From assembly GCA_026261815.1 (NCBI GenBank), contig JAMPIT010000434.1:12521001-12585000 (forward strand): a stretch of 64,000 nt of DNA, written 5' to 3'. Origin of the DNA: Monarcha castaneiventris obscurior. Lineage: Eukaryota; Chordata; Aves; Passeriformes; Monarchidae. Below are positions 13,863 to 42,356 of this stretch, one piece after another. How positions within the stretch are numbered: position 1 is the stretch's first letter; every line of letters starts with the position of its first letter. Both the position numbers and the translations under genes were made by a program. Below the pieces are notes generated by a model. The model did no database searches and was not told the DNA's origin. It saw only the letters and a program-made list of their open reading frames with translations.

Positions 13863-14879
13863 TCGGCAGTTACTGGCAGGGTGCTGCTTTCTTCCCGGCA
13901 AGGTCACCGGTCCTGGCCGTCTTCACAGGCTTTGACGTGCCGGGGAAGGCAGGGAGCGATAGGGAGGCACGGGAAAGGTCAGTGTTCACTTCACTGTGCT
14001 TTTGTTGGGTCCCAGGTGAAAGCAGACATTTGCATTTAAATGAATATGTATTTTGAGACATTAAACCCAGCGGCAAAACAAAGGCCTTGCTGAGATGACA
14101 AACGCATCGCTCCTTGTGCCTGTTCCCGATATCTCCGCAGCAGCCTTTAGAAATAAACCCACGTCAGCCAAAGCAGTTTTTATTCCTTTCCTTTTCCCAA
14201 AACCACAGCCTGCTGTAAATACTCAGTGTGGACCTGAACGGCTGAAACCTTAAATGAGAAAAGAACTGGTGGATTTGCAGGGTCTATGATGTGCGGGAAA
14301 ACGATCTCGGCACCGTTCTGCAGTTCCAGGTCAGCTTCTCTTTCAACTTAAATCCTCATTAAGAGAGAAAAATCTGCTCGGCAAGCGGGGGGAAAACAAG
14401 TTGGCTCTGAGTCATCTGGGAAGCAAAGTGGGGCTTTTTGGCTTGGATGCTGGAGGTTTCTTAGTCTGGCTGAGGGGTGAGCCAGGACTCCCGTGGCCCC
14501 TCGATGGAGCGAGTGGGACTGAGCTTGGCAGCCCTGGGGCTGTGATGCCACGAGCTGAGGGCAGCAGGAGCCCTGGTTGGCATCTTCTGCACTGAGTTGG
14601 AGCTGGGCTGGTGTCAGGGTGCTTTGGGCAGACAGGGCGATGGGAGGTGGCCTGTCCCCTGTCCCTGCTGCTGGCGGGAGCTCCAGGCTGTGGCACAGCA
14701 CGGAAAGGCAGCGGGCAGGGCAGGGTGCTGTACAGCCAGAGGGATGGGCACCGTAAAACGCCAGTTCCGGGCTCCGCCGCCGTTCCAGGCTCCCATCCGA
14801 GCGTGCTTCTGTCTCAGACTTGTGATGAATAAAACACAGGCTCTCTGAAGTCGACACCCAGCTGCTCAAACAAGCTTGT

Positions 14880-15640
14880 AGAGCGTTTAGTGCAGGAGCC
14901 GGGCTATGATCAGACCTGCCTGCGCCCCCGCTCGCTCGCTCCCGGCCCGGGCTGGCAGCCGAGAATGCTCAGCTCCCTGCTGGGCGAGGGGATCTGTGCC
15001 GGGCAGCCCCTGCCTGCTCCTCTGGGCCGCGGCTTCCCGGGAAAAGGGGCCGGGGCTGCTGCCCCTTCCCTCAGAGAGCTCTTGCTTGCCCTGGGGCCGG
15101 CTGTGCTGCTGTGTCCCTGCAGGGACGTGGCCCTCGGGGTGTCTTGGAGGTGATCCTGGATGCAGATCCCCCTCCGAAAGGTCTCTCCGCTTCCCTTTCC
15201 ATCTCGCAGTGCTGTGCAGAAGTGCCCGGGTGAGTTTCCCGGCTGCCTTTGGCCAGGCTGCCCTGGATGGGGACGTGCTGGCAGCAGGGCACGGGCTGGG
15301 CTTGTTTCCTTCTGCCCGTCCCCAGTTGCCTGAACTGAGCTCGGGGGGCACAGCGTCCCTTCGCGGGGGAGAGGAGCAGGGAGCAGCACGGCTCTTGCTG
15401 TGGGAGACCGATTTCTGGGCAGCATCCCCGGCTCCCACAGCATCCCCAGCGGGCAAGGGACTGCCCAGAGCACCCGGGAGCTGGCACAGCCTTCCCAGCC
15501 CCGCTTTGGAAACAGTGCAGCAGCATTTTCTGCAATGTAAGGTTTTCCAGCCCTGTTCTCTCCCCCTCACCTGTACAGGTGCTCCCTGTGCGGTGCCCAG
15601 CGTGTTACCCAGTGACACCGCCGGGGTTGGTGATAACAGA
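14880..15640. other. GC/CpG-rich segment without a recognisable gene
   Basis: Open reading frames of about 245 codons on both strands overlap here, which is expected from high GC content. No splice-bounded exon or known domain is seen. It may be a CpG-island-like regulatory patch. Confidence 0.4.
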
Positions 15641-17416
15641 ACCTTGTTGTGATGCAGGTTTCCATCCCCCAGCGCTGTCTGTGTCTCATCTGCTGCTCAA
15701 GGCACTGTCAGATTTATTGGGAAGTTTCTGCTTTTTGCCTATTAGTGTGGATCATTTACACCTTAAAACGGCTCACCAGCCTCTCCCTGGAAATCACCTC
15801 CTGTGAGGATGAGCCCTCTTGCAGCCCAGTGCTGTCTCTGGCTATAAAAAACCAAGTCCTCGTTGTTAATATTCAGGGAGCAGTGCCACTTCTCCCAGGA
15901 CAAAGATCTTGCCGTGGCTGGGCAAATCAGAGTTCATTATCATGTTAATCTGACTGATTGCAGTCTCCCAGAAGGATTCCACATATGGTCACTCTTGTAG
16001 CACAAATAAAAGCTGTTTTGCCTCACTCGCAAGGCTCAAGCTCCTCTCTTGGTGCATGATGGTCTTTATTCTTGAGGCGCAGTTCTGGGAGATGGAAATA
16101 TTAATTATTTTTGAACCTGTTCTTAGTTTTGAGTCTGAATTGGGGTTTTGAATGTCTGCCTTGTGTTTGCAGTCAGGATTTTCCCTTATTTTTGTTGTCT
16201 TATTTTGGCTCTGGTTTTAAATCTGGAAGTGTGAGCTGAGCACCCCACACACTCCCCCACTCCATTCAGGAGCCTGCAGGGATCCGCGTCTTTTCTGGGA
16301 AATAATTTGGGGGAAGCTGTAATCCTTGGCACTGGTTCTGGTGGAGGCGTGGGGTGCAGGGCACCCCTCACATGGGATTTAGCTGCTTGCTTAGGGTCTG
16401 ACTGATATTGCTGGCCCAGGGCTTTGGTCTAACAGCTCATACTGAATTATTCCAGTGGTTTTTGTAATACAAAAACCAGGGTTTGGGGACACTTGTGGAG
16501 TACAAGCAAATTAAATGGCTCATTCCACCCTGCTGGCACCCTGGGATGCTCAGCATCCCCTCCAGCTCAGGATGGGGCTGCAGGATGTGGGCTGGGGTGG
16601 TTGGTCCAGCCTGGCTGCAGGGACCCTGCATTTGGTTTGGGACACGTTTGTGGGAGCAGCCGTGTCCCACCCACTGCCAGGACCAGGGAGGGCTAAGGAA
16701 GAGCTGGACTGTGGCTTCATTGGACATCAGTGCATCCCTCACATCTGTGCTTCTTCCAGCACCACACTTCGCTTTCATGAAAAGTAAATTTTTTATGAAG
16801 CATTTATAGTTTCTTTCTTCCCTCCCCTGAGCCCTGTGCTGCAGTCGGCTGCTGGAGGGAAGCGAGCGGCTTGGCAGGAGCGCTGCCAAGAGAGCTGAGG
16901 GTGCCTGCTGCTCTGGGTGCCAGGGGCACACACAGATTTATATTTTTGTTTGGTTTATTTTCTGTTTCCTCGGCTGTGTGTGCAGCAGAGCTGAGCACAG
17001 ACTGCAGGGCTCATTCCTGCACGGTCTGGAAGAGGATGCTGCTCCCACAGCGCGGTTCCCCCAGAACCTTGCAAACCTCTGCTCCAAGGGGCCTCCCCAA
17101 CACCTCCTGGAGCTCTCCAGGGGTTGCAGGGGTGGAAAGAGAAGGTGTGAGCCTGCCCTGCCTCGCACAGCTCCCCGTGGTTGTCCCATCTTCTGCAAGC
17201 ATCTTGTTGGTTTCAGAAGGTCTGACCCAGCTTTGCTGGAGTGGAAGATGCTGAGCCAGGCTGGCAGCTCTGGGATCCCGTGGGAATATGGAACTCAGGT
17301 CCACGGAACAGTTGCCACCTTGCACAGGCCCTGGAGCTCCTGGACAGACACTGGGACCCCTGGGTACAAATGCAAAAGCTCAGGTACAGCACGACTTGAC
17401 ACCAACCCTGTGGCAT

Positions 17417-17812
17417 AGAATTGTTAAGATTGGAAAATAACTCTGAGGTCATCGAGGCCACGCTAACCCATGTCCCCAAATGCCACATTTATAGTCCTTT
17501 AAATTGCCCTAGGGATAGGGAATCTGCCCCTGTCCTGGGCAGCTGTGCCAGGGCTGGACAGCCCTTTCCACAAAGAAATTTTCCCCGGTGTCCAACCTGG
17601 CCCTCCCCTGGCCCAGCCTGAGGCCGTTCCCTCTCCTCCTGTCCCTGTTCCCTGGGAGCAGAGCCTGACCCCACCCGGCTGCCCCCTCCTGTCAGGGAGT
17701 TGTGCAGAGCCACAAGGTCCCCCCTGAGCCTCCTTTTCTCCAGGCTGAGCCCCTTTCCCAGCTCCCTCAGCCCCTCCTGGGGCTCCAGCCCCTTCCCCAG
17801 CTCCGTACCAAA
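17417..17812 (-). mobile_element. CR1 LINE 3' fragment, longer (about 395 bp)
   Basis: The inverse of a CR1 segment that includes ctcaggtcatcgaggcc-like tail sequence, the ctgtccctgttccctgggag region and the repeated ccagctccctcagcccctcc. It reaches further 5' into CR1 than most copies in the window. Confidence 0.88.
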
Positions 17813-19298
17813 GTGTTTCTGGTTCCCACATGCTCCAAAGAGCCCAGCCTGCAGGAGCAGAGCCTTTCTCGCACGCAGCAGGTAGGGCTGACTTCGTGAG
17901 ACAGTATTCATTGTGATGATCTCTCTGAACGTGTTTATTGGCCTCTAAACGATACATACCAGAGCTGGTTGTGCGAGAGTCTTTTGCATGCTAATGGCAG
18001 GGGAGTGCCAAATTCAACAAGAGCCACATGGAGCCACTCCAGCCTGTGTGAATGAAAAAAGGGAGTTTGAGTTATTGGAAAAACCAATTTGGCTTTGTGG
18101 AGAGAGATTTTCAGTGCCTCTCAATTATAGACTTATAAATTCTAAGTGTAATTCATAAAAGCTACGTGGTAGCAGAATGTGAGGTGACGTGTCATCAGTC
18201 ACTGGGCGGGGAGGTCTGCATTGCTGGAGAGCTCTCAGGGCTTGAGAATATCCCATGCATCCTCTGTAAGTCTCTGTGCAGGATCCAGGCTGGTGCAAGC
18301 CAGGAGCTTGTCCAGGACATGATTTTGAGGTGGGTCTGTCGTGCCTTGCACTGATGAATGTTGGGATGGATGGAGGGGTGAGGGACCTGCTGTCCTGGGA
18401 GAGGTGGGGCTCAGCAGAGAGAGGCCTTTTGCCCAGCCAGGGTCTCTCCCAGCCCCTGGCACTGGTGCTGGGGAGGACAGGGAATGTCTGTGCAGCATCA
18501 ATCCCACCTGCCACCACCTCTGACAAAGGTGCAGGGACAAAGCGCCCACCTGGAGAAGTGGGATGGGGGAGGACATTGTGGCTTTGCTCTGCTCTGTCCC
18601 CAGCGAGACCCTGCTCCTTGCTGGAAGATGCCAGAGCTGTGGCATTGTGCCTGGAGAGCTGCAGTGCTGTGCTGGGTAAGCTCAGGGGAAAGCACAGATT
18701 AAGTTTTCCAAAGCCCTTGGAAGGTGTCAGGAAAATTCATCAAACAAGGAGATAAAACCTCCCCAGATGCTGCTGGGAGCCTGGCAAGTGCTCCAGGTGC
18801 AAGTTCCTGATCATTAATGGACTTAAAACAGCTCAACTGCTGTCCCACTGCAGACTTTCCTAAATGAGGACATCAGTGGCTGAAATTCCATGATGGAGAG
18901 CCGTGAAGAACCTTCTGCATACGCCAGCATGTCAAAGGTTTGAAAACCTGCGGAGGATTAAGACGGGAATCGATAATCTGGAGTTTAAGGCTCCATGGGT
19001 CCCTTCATTAGGAACTTTCCTCCTCAAGAGCTTTATAAACTTCTGGATCAAACTGCCCAGATAAGTCTTGAAGACAGAAATTACTGTGTCAGCGAGGAGG
19101 AAGGATTAGAGATAACAGGGAATTAATTGAAGTGCATATGCTATAAATATAACAGGATTACACTGGAGTTATGTAAAGCCCCTTTTCTTTCCTCCAAGTC
19201 TCCTCGGGTGGGCAGGGCTCTGGTGGGCAGGTGGGCAATCCCCTGAAGTTCTGGCTTCACCTATGGCTCCCAGATCATCTTTTCTTGTCATCTTAATA

Positions 19299-19540
19299 GG
19301 ACAAGGGGGAATGGCTTCAAACTGACAGTGTTCAATGGGATCCTGGGAAGGAATTGTTGCCTGTGAGGGTGGTGAGCCCTGGCACAGGTTGCCTAGAGCA
19401 GCTGTGGCTACCTCTGAATCCCTGGAAGTGTCCAAGGCCAGGCTGGACGGGGCTTGGAGCAGCCTGGGATAGTGGGAGGTGTCCTTGCCCATGGCAGGGG
19501 ATGGGATGAGCTGGTCTCTGAGATCCCTTCCCACCCAACT
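19299..19540 (+). mobile_element. CR1 LINE 3'-end fragment
   Basis: Shows acaagggggaatggcttcaa, gagggtggtgagccctggca and gagatcccttcccaccc in CR1 order. Confidence 0.93.
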
Positions 19541-22295
19541 CCACTCCCCTCAGTCCGGGATCTCAGGGCACCTCTCTCAGGCCCCACATCACCAGGAGGT
19601 CTCGGCACCAGCCCAGAAGCAGAAGGCACAGCCCAGAGCCCTGTCCTGGCAGGGAGCATGTCCTACCCCTTGGGGCCACCTCCCTGCACTGGGGGAAGCC
19701 TCCAGCCCTCCTGTCCCCTGCAGCCCCTCCCTGGGGACCCTGGGGAGAGGAAGTGCAGAAAGTGCATCCCGTGAGAGGCTGGAGCGCTCTGCTCCAGCCA
19801 TCCTCACGGATTTCTGGGCTGCTTATTCCTTGCCTGGAAATTAATATTCTCAGGCCTACTTTTGCCCATTTCCTCCTCATTCCAGAGCTTAACAGAGGCT
19901 CTGGCTCACTGTGAGGGCTGAGAGCTGTCAGTCAGGAGGACTTGGCCCTGCCTGCAGAGCCAACATTAACTTTGTCCGAGGGATGATAAATCCTGAACTC
20001 GTACAGCACAATGCCGAACTTGGAAAATGAAGCATTTAAACCACAATATTGCAGTCAAATTGCTGGTGAAAATCTCTTCATGTTGGCAGTGGAGCTGGAG
20101 GGTCTTTGATCTCTCCCAGCTCAGATGCTGCTGCCAAAGAGACTTAAGCTTAAACTTCACTTTGTAAAATAGACTTTTTTTGACAGTTTCCTTTAAAAAA
20201 ATAATCTCCTCCTAAGCTCAGGAAGCAGGGACGAGTGGGCAGCCCACAAGGAGATTTCCAACCCAAATAACGCAGGAAGGAGCCGCTTTCAGCTGCTTCT
20301 GTTGCTTCTGTAAATCCTGGGCTTAATCCATGGAGCGGTTGGGGAGGAACGCGGCATTTGAGCCCCAGAAGTGCAAATGCTATGGTGAGCTGGGGGTCTG
20401 GCACCGTGGGGATGGTGAAGGGGCTGGCTGTGCTCACCCTTGGCATGGAACTGGCTGTGCTGAGCTGGTGCTGTCATGGAGGTGGCAGGTTTGGGTGGCA
20501 GCGGTGCTCGGGCCAGGCAGGGCATTGAAGAAATTTCTATGGCTTTGGGTTTGGTGCTGTGCAACACCTGACTGAGAAGCTGGAGTGAAACAGCCCTGTC
20601 GTGGCATGTGGTGAATGGTTTGAAAAATAGCTGTGCCACCAACCTCTGCAGCCAAAATTTTGGGACAGGGCTGGGGCTCATCCTGCAGTGCAGTACTGTC
20701 CCTGCCCCCTGTGAGTTCACAGCTCCAGGGTGGGACAGGAAGGCTCCTGCCTGAATTGAGCCCTCTGTTCATTTTCGGATGAGCTGCTATTTTTTTTTTC
20801 GTTTGTTTTTCTATCTGTGGATGACCCTAATTTTGGCTGAGGAGCTTAGAAAAGCAAAGAATGCAAGGTTACTTTAATCTTCTTAAAGTTTAGAAATCCC
20901 CCGGGACTCTCTGTTTGACAGTGCTGCGGGCGCCCATCGCCCTGCAGAGCCCTGGTTCGGTTTTGCAGCACATCAGGCAAGGCTCTTGCAGAAACTGGTG
21001 CCAAATTTCAGCATTCTGCAGGTTTGTCCTGTGGGCCTTCCCAGAGGCCGGTGCTCGGTGTGGTGAGTGCTCCGGGATCCTCTGCACTGGGAGGGGACTG
21101 GGATGCTGGGCTGGCAGCACCGGGATGCAGGTCAAGGGCCAGGTGGGTCCCAGATGGAGTTTGCTGAGCTCTGTTGAGAAGCTGAGGATGCTTGAGACCC
21201 CACATCTCTGGCACAGGGATTCCCATCACCTGCATCACACAGTGGTGTATTTGCCACTGGAAAATCCCAGCAGGATCTCCCTGCGGCCAACAGAGCACTG
21301 CCCTGTTTCCCTCATAAAAAGGGAATCATAAAACTCTCTGGAAGAGCTCATTCCCAAGGCCACTAGGAACCTGAGCAGGGCTCAGTACATCTCAGGATGA
21401 AGCTGTTGCTCACAGGTTAATGCTCCTCAGGTACCTGGTGAAGGCGCTGTGGGGCCAGACTGCTCCGGAGGGCTTTGCCAAGGAGCGGGTGGTGACGGAC
21501 CCTGTCCCAGCAGTGTCCCCCTGGGCAGGGTGTGTCCCTCAGCCCCCAGTCTGGCCAGAGCAGCAGGTAACAACAGTGACATGGGCCTGGGGCTCGGTGG
21601 CCGTGGCAGGTCCCCAGGGGCTCCACGTGTGCCACCCAAGGGTGCGGGGAGGGTGGCAGGGTGGGTGCTGCGATGCTGTGGCCACTGCCACGAGCTGTGT
21701 CTGAGGCAACACACCCCTCCCAACCCCAAAGCAATCTGGTCACACGGTCTGTCCCTATCCCACGCGCTGCCCTAATGAGCTCAGCCAGTCTGCAGAGATG
21801 AACTGGGGCACTGGGATGTGCTGGGGGCTCCGGACATCCCACAGAGATGGGGAGTGCCGTGAGATCTGCTCCCAGTCGCACCCAGTGCCCTTGGCCAAGG
21901 TCAGGTGTGAGGGAGGCCGCAGGAGCTGGGCTGGGGGGTCAGAGCCCCGCGGGTGCTGCCCTGCAGTGCGTCAGGGTGTTGTGGCTGAAAGCAGAGCTCT
22001 GCAGGTTTGCAGCCGCCTGTGCCACGATGCAGCTCCTCCGGCGGCGGCACAGCCTCACTCGGCTCCCGCTGGAGCTGGGAATCAGGGGTGCTGTGAACCA
22101 GAACATTCGGGCCGGTGTGTCAGGAGTCCCCGGTGATCCCAGCTGTCCCCTGCAGCCCAGCCCGCCCCTGGAACACTCCATACCCTGCTCCACTGTGATT
22201 AATAGCAGTGACACAGCACCCTACGGCAGCCAGATGTGTCTGGCACGGTGCTCGGCTCGGCTGCACTTCCTCAAGGGCTTGTAAGTTGTAAGTCA

Positions 22296-22612
22296 GAATC
22301 ACTGAATCCCAGACTGGTTTGGGTGGGAAAGGACCTTAAATCTCCTCCCATTCAACCCCCTGCCAGGGCAGGGACACCTTCACTATCCCAGGGTGCTCCA
22401 AGCCCTGGCCAACCTGGCCTGGGACACTTGCAGGGATCCAGGGGTAGCCTCAGCTTCTCTGGGCACCCTGTGCCAGGGCCTTCCCACCCTCACAGGAAAC
22501 AATTCCTTCCCAATGTCACATCTATCCCTGCCCTCTGGCAGTGGGAAGCCATTCCCCCTTCTCTGTCACTACAGTTCCTGATGAAGAGTCCCTCCCTGGC
22601 TTCCTTGTAGGC
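22296..22612 (-). mobile_element. CR1 LINE 3'-end fragment (about 315 bp)
   Basis: Runs from aatcactgaatcccagactg and gggaaaggaccttaaatc through tggcagtgggaagccattcc. Confidence 0.95.
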
Positions 22613-24007
22613 ACCTTCAGTACTGAAAGTCCTTGGCAGGTGTTGGCACTCGGAGCAAGCCCTTGGTGCCAGCCTGGCACGAGGCATCCCCAGCATGTGC
22701 CAGCGGCTGCCTGTGGTCTCCCCATCAGCCTGGGCACCCCAGAAGGCTGACCTCAAAAACCTTTAGACAGACAGGAGTCTCATTTTATAAGAACATATAA
22801 AGATCCAAGCATGGAATATTTTAGCCGGTGTTATGCAATGGGAGCTCTTTTAAGTCGTGATTTGTAAAGGCAGTTCAGATAATTTCCTGAAAGACATTCT
22901 GCTAATGATTAATTTAGAATATGTTTAATTCAAGTTAGAGAGATCAAAGAGGGAGCATTTTCCCTGTAATGCCATCCGTGGTTTCACACTTTCACCAGAT
23001 TCCAGGCACTAGGGGGTGTCTGGTTTGTCCTTCCCTACAATTCCTCTGTGAAAATTGCAGAGGAAAGCATTCTGCAGGCTCTGTGCTGGTTTGGGGCAGG
23101 GCAAGGGAGAGGAGCCTCGAGCACATCCCTGTGAAATTCGCTTTGAGAGGTGTGGAGGGACAGGATGTTGGGGGGATATGGAATCAGCCCGTCCTCTCCT
23201 GCAGCAGCGGCTCCGGGTGGGTCTGACAGTCCTTCGGCTCTAGCTGGGAATGATTTAGGAGTGTGTCTTGTTTATGCATTTTCTGTCATTAGTTGTTTTA
23301 ACCTCGGTGTCTGTGCCAAATGTCCTTTTAGTTCAGCCTGCAGAGTAACTTTTTGTGGGGGAAGAGAACAAACCCAGCATGTATTACTGTTTTCTGTGAG
23401 GGAAGAGGTCCAGCCTTCCCCGTGCAGGTAACTGCTGGGCTGGAAAGGTGATCCCATGCCTGACAGGTGAGCAGGGCTCCAGGTTTGTCCCTCTGCTCCA
23501 AAGGAAAGTAACTTGTTCTGGCTCAGGAAAAGGGCTCTGGGTTCAGGTGTTGCTGTGTCCCTGTGCCCGGGCCGGGCAGTGCTGGTGACGGATGCTGCTC
23601 ACAGAGCACCATTTGTCGTTAATGAAGCACGATCTAGGCCATGGCTTTCCAAGCTCAGCACCTAAATCCATACTGTAGCCTGCGGGGAGCTCTCTTTGTT
23701 GCAGGTCTCGGCCCTCCCAGGGTTTGGCAGGGGCGCTGCCCTCACAGCCCCGGCCCCTCTCCGGCCCTGCTGCGGCTGCAGAGCTCCCCCGCTGCCCTCC
23801 CCTCTGCCCACAGAGCAGCCCCGGGCTCCGATTCGGCTCCAAGGAGAGCTCCTGGAACACCGGGCTCTAGGGTGGGGAAAAGCGTGCTCAGCCGAGCTCC
23901 GCGGATCCTCTGCAGGGCCGGGCCAGCAGCTGCAGGCACTGCGGGCAGGAGTGGGGCTGCTCTGCCGGGCTTTAGCAGCAGCTCCAACACCCCAGTGCTT
24001 GCTCCAG

Positions 24008-24424
24008 GAAAGACGTGGAGGTGCTGCGCTGTGTCGAGAGAAGAGTGATGGAGCTGGGCAAGAGTCTGGAGAAAAGGAGGCTCGGGAGGCCCCTTTTCAC
24101 TGTCTCCAACTCCTGACAGGAGCAGGGACCCCCGAGGAGGGGTCGGGCTCTGCTCCCAGGGAGCAAGGGACAGGATGGGAGGAAACGGCCTCAAGCTGTG
24201 CCAGGGGAGGGCCAGGTTGGACACTGGGAAAATTTCTTCGCAGGAAGAGCTGTCCAGCCCTGGCACGGCTGCCCAGGGCGGGGGTGGAGTCCCCATCCCT
24301 GGAGGGATTTAAAGAGGTGTGGATGTGGCACTTGGGGACACGGATTAGTGATGTCCTTGGCAGTGCCGCGGGATGGTTGGACTCGATGGTCTTGGAGGGC
24401 TTTTCCACACTCAGTTTCTGTGAT
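24008..24424 (+). mobile_element. CR1 LINE 3' fragment (about 415 bp)
   Basis: Shows ggagaaaaggaggctcggga, gggacaggatgggaggaaac and gatgtggcacttggggacac, ending ggttggactcgatggtcttg. The CpG-rich sequence just upstream may be more CR1 or unique DNA. Confidence 0.92.
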
Positions 24425-24429
24425 TTACT

Positions 24430-24690
24430 TCGGCACGGGCCAGGCGCCAGGCTGCGAGCTCGGGCTCCTCCAGGAGAGCGCCAGGGCCGTCCCTGACTTC
24501 TCTGTGCGGTTGCTCCATCTCCCGGTGCCGCTGCAGAGCCGGGCGGGCAGGACGGGCTGTCCCCGGGCAGGGTTTGCCCCCGGGACCGGCACAGCCCCAG
24601 CACGGCCGGGTCTCCGCGTCCATCCCCTTGGTGCTGCCAGCCCGGGCCCCGAGGGCACGGCGTGTCAGCGGCTGCGTCGCTGCCGGTGTG
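24430..24690. promoter_or_regulatory. CpG-rich patch about 1 kb upstream of FRMD5 exon 2
   Basis: Dense CpG between a CR1 copy and AT-rich sequence. It could act as an alternative FRMD5 promoter, but no in-frame first exon is identified, so this is only a candidate. Confidence 0.25.
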
Positions 24691-24794
24691 AAACCCTCTT
24701 TATTTGCAACACAATCACATTTCTCATTCTCACCAAGCCCCAAGAACGGGTTAACGCCGTCCCGTGGGGTTCCCCCACTGCAGTCTGTGTCTGC

Positions 24795-25330
24795 AGAGCG
24801 ACTGTTTGATCAGATTATGCACTTATTTGATCAGATAACGCGTGTGTTCCATGTATTTGTCAGGAAGCAATGTATTCACGGTGTTTGTGGGAAGGAAGGA
24901 GGGAGCGCGGGTGTCATGAGCAGCCTTTGATCCGCGGAGATGCGCGAAGTACAGCAGGAACCGGGCCCTGCCAAGCACAGCAGCTCCTCAAAGATCCGCG
25001 GCTGCCGGCGGTGTGAATCACATGGGCATTCTGGCTGGGGGAGAGCTGAAATGTTAAGCGTTAATGACTCCAGCGATGGGCCATTTGCAAAGCAGCAGGC
25101 GCTTTGCAACCCCCGGTCGAAGGGAAGGAGGAGGAGAGTTTTTGGGGCTGTGGTGGCCAAATGTTTGCATTAGAACAGCCCAGGGGCAGAGGGGATGAGC
25201 ACCCACCGCCGGGGGATTGACCACATTCACTGACCTTTGTTTAGCAACGAGCTGGGTTCGGAGACAGATAAGGAAAGAGGCCGATAAGAAGCAGATCCTG
25301 CAGGTGGGATGATGCTTTTTATCAGGGCGA
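24795..25330. promoter_or_regulatory. Cluster of GATA-like and TCF-like motifs upstream of FRMD5 exon 2
   Basis: TTTGATCAGAT occurs twice in direct orientation about 22 bp apart (near 24806 and 24828). AGATAAGG (25266), CGATAAGA (25282), TTTATCAG (25317) and TGACCTTTG (about 25231) follow. These are short motifs, so chance clustering is possible. Confidence 0.3.
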
Positions 25331-25457
25331 TGTCCTCCCTTACACAGCGGGCTCAGGTGTGAAACTTCCCCTCGGGGAGGTATCGGGGCATTCCCACGTA
25401 GGTGTTCATCCCTTCTTATGGGGCGTAACTGACTCAACTGCCCCTCAGGTGGGATGA

Positions 25458-41153
<15,696 letters not shown>

Positions 41154-42201
41154 AGGCAGGAGCCACCACGGGGGCCTGGACCTGCCGCCGTCCCCGCGCG
41201 GGACCCGCCGGGGCACTCACTAACCCTCCCCTCCCGACCCAGAGCCCGGCCGGCCGAGGAGGCGGCTTTCCGGGAGGAAGAGGAGGGTGGGCGCAGCCCC
41301 CGGAGCCCTCTCCTCCCTGTGCCCAGCCGCGCTGCTCCCACCCCCGGAGCCCGCACAACACCTCCCGTCCCGATCTCATGCGCACGACTTGGGAAGCACC
41401 AAGCAGAGGGGAATTCATTGCTCTGCCACGCCCGCGCCAGCTGGGGCTGGTGGGGCCATTCCGCAGGAGCTTTAGCAATGGTGCTACTGAGGTTTAATTT
41501 AACACTCGTGTACTGTTACGGTATTAAATCCACACTGTGCCCACCACCACCGCCCTCCACGAACCGCTTGGCAGAGCCCTCCCTGCTCACCGGAGCCTCC
41601 TACGAAGTGACAAAGCTGCAATGCTCTCGGGGACGCCCCGGTGCCCGCCCCTCCCCACAGCGCAGCAATCCGGAGCCCTCACCCTGCTGCGGACTCGGCC
41701 CTTTGCCACTTTTTTAAGCCTTGAAGCATCGGTGCTCCCGAGGGCAGGGGAGCATGGAAGCCAGGGGAGGCCAGGCACGTGTGGCCAAACCTGGCATGGA
41801 GCTGCAAGTGACTGTGTCAGATTTATTGGGATGACCTTTACCCTCCGCCAGTTGTACCCGTTTTGTAAAAAAAAACAAGCAAAAAGAACAAAAAAAACCA
41901 AAAAAAGAGACATTTCAAGGTCTATTTTAACAAGGAAATGCTATTTTGTTATCAAATCTAATCCAGTCCTTTTTTACTTTACGGATGGGGTACCGTGGGT
42001 GCCGGTACTGAGCGGTTCCCAGTAAGCAATGGTTTAAGAGTAAACGCCGGAGTCCAACGCCAGCCGAGCCCTGCTGCGTTTGGGACAGAGAAGGAGCTCT
42101 GGTTTTGGGACTCTTCCCAAGAGGACACAAGTTCAGAAGCGCAGGTGACACTGAAGAAGCCAACGGACACCTTTAGCCCCAACCGTTGTTAAGTGCAAGT
42201 C

Positions 42202-42207
42202 AATAAA
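42202..42207 (+). terminator. Candidate proximal poly(A) signal of FRMD5
   Basis: Canonical AATAAA about 1.05 kb after the stop. No strong GU-rich downstream element is obvious by eye, so use is uncertain. Confidence 0.45.
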
Positions 42208-42325
42208 CCCGACCCATCGCGCTGGTGACGACCCCCGGGACTGTTGGTCACCAGGAGCAGCAGCCCACCCACAGGGAGCAATAACAGCCAGTTCTGGTTA
42301 GGTTTGGGTGAGAAGATGGACATAT

Positions 42326-42329
<4 letters not shown>

Positions 42330-42356
<27 letters not shown>
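42330..42356 (+). repeat. Poly-A run (27 A) in FRMD5 3' UTR region
   Basis: Homopolymer 120 bp past an AATAAA. It could be a genomic A-tract that primes oligo-dT cDNA internally, or a retroposon tail, though no retroposon body is recognised upstream. Confidence 0.9.

Noticed and set aside
14906..15652. 248-codon + strand and 243-codon - strand frames
   Set aside because: They overlap on opposite strands in GC-rich DNA, with no family similarity and no exon structure.
42330..42356. Poly-A run as the tail of a processed pseudogene
   Set aside because: No gene-like body or target-site duplication was recognised upstream; the flanking sequence looks like FRMD5 3' UTR.
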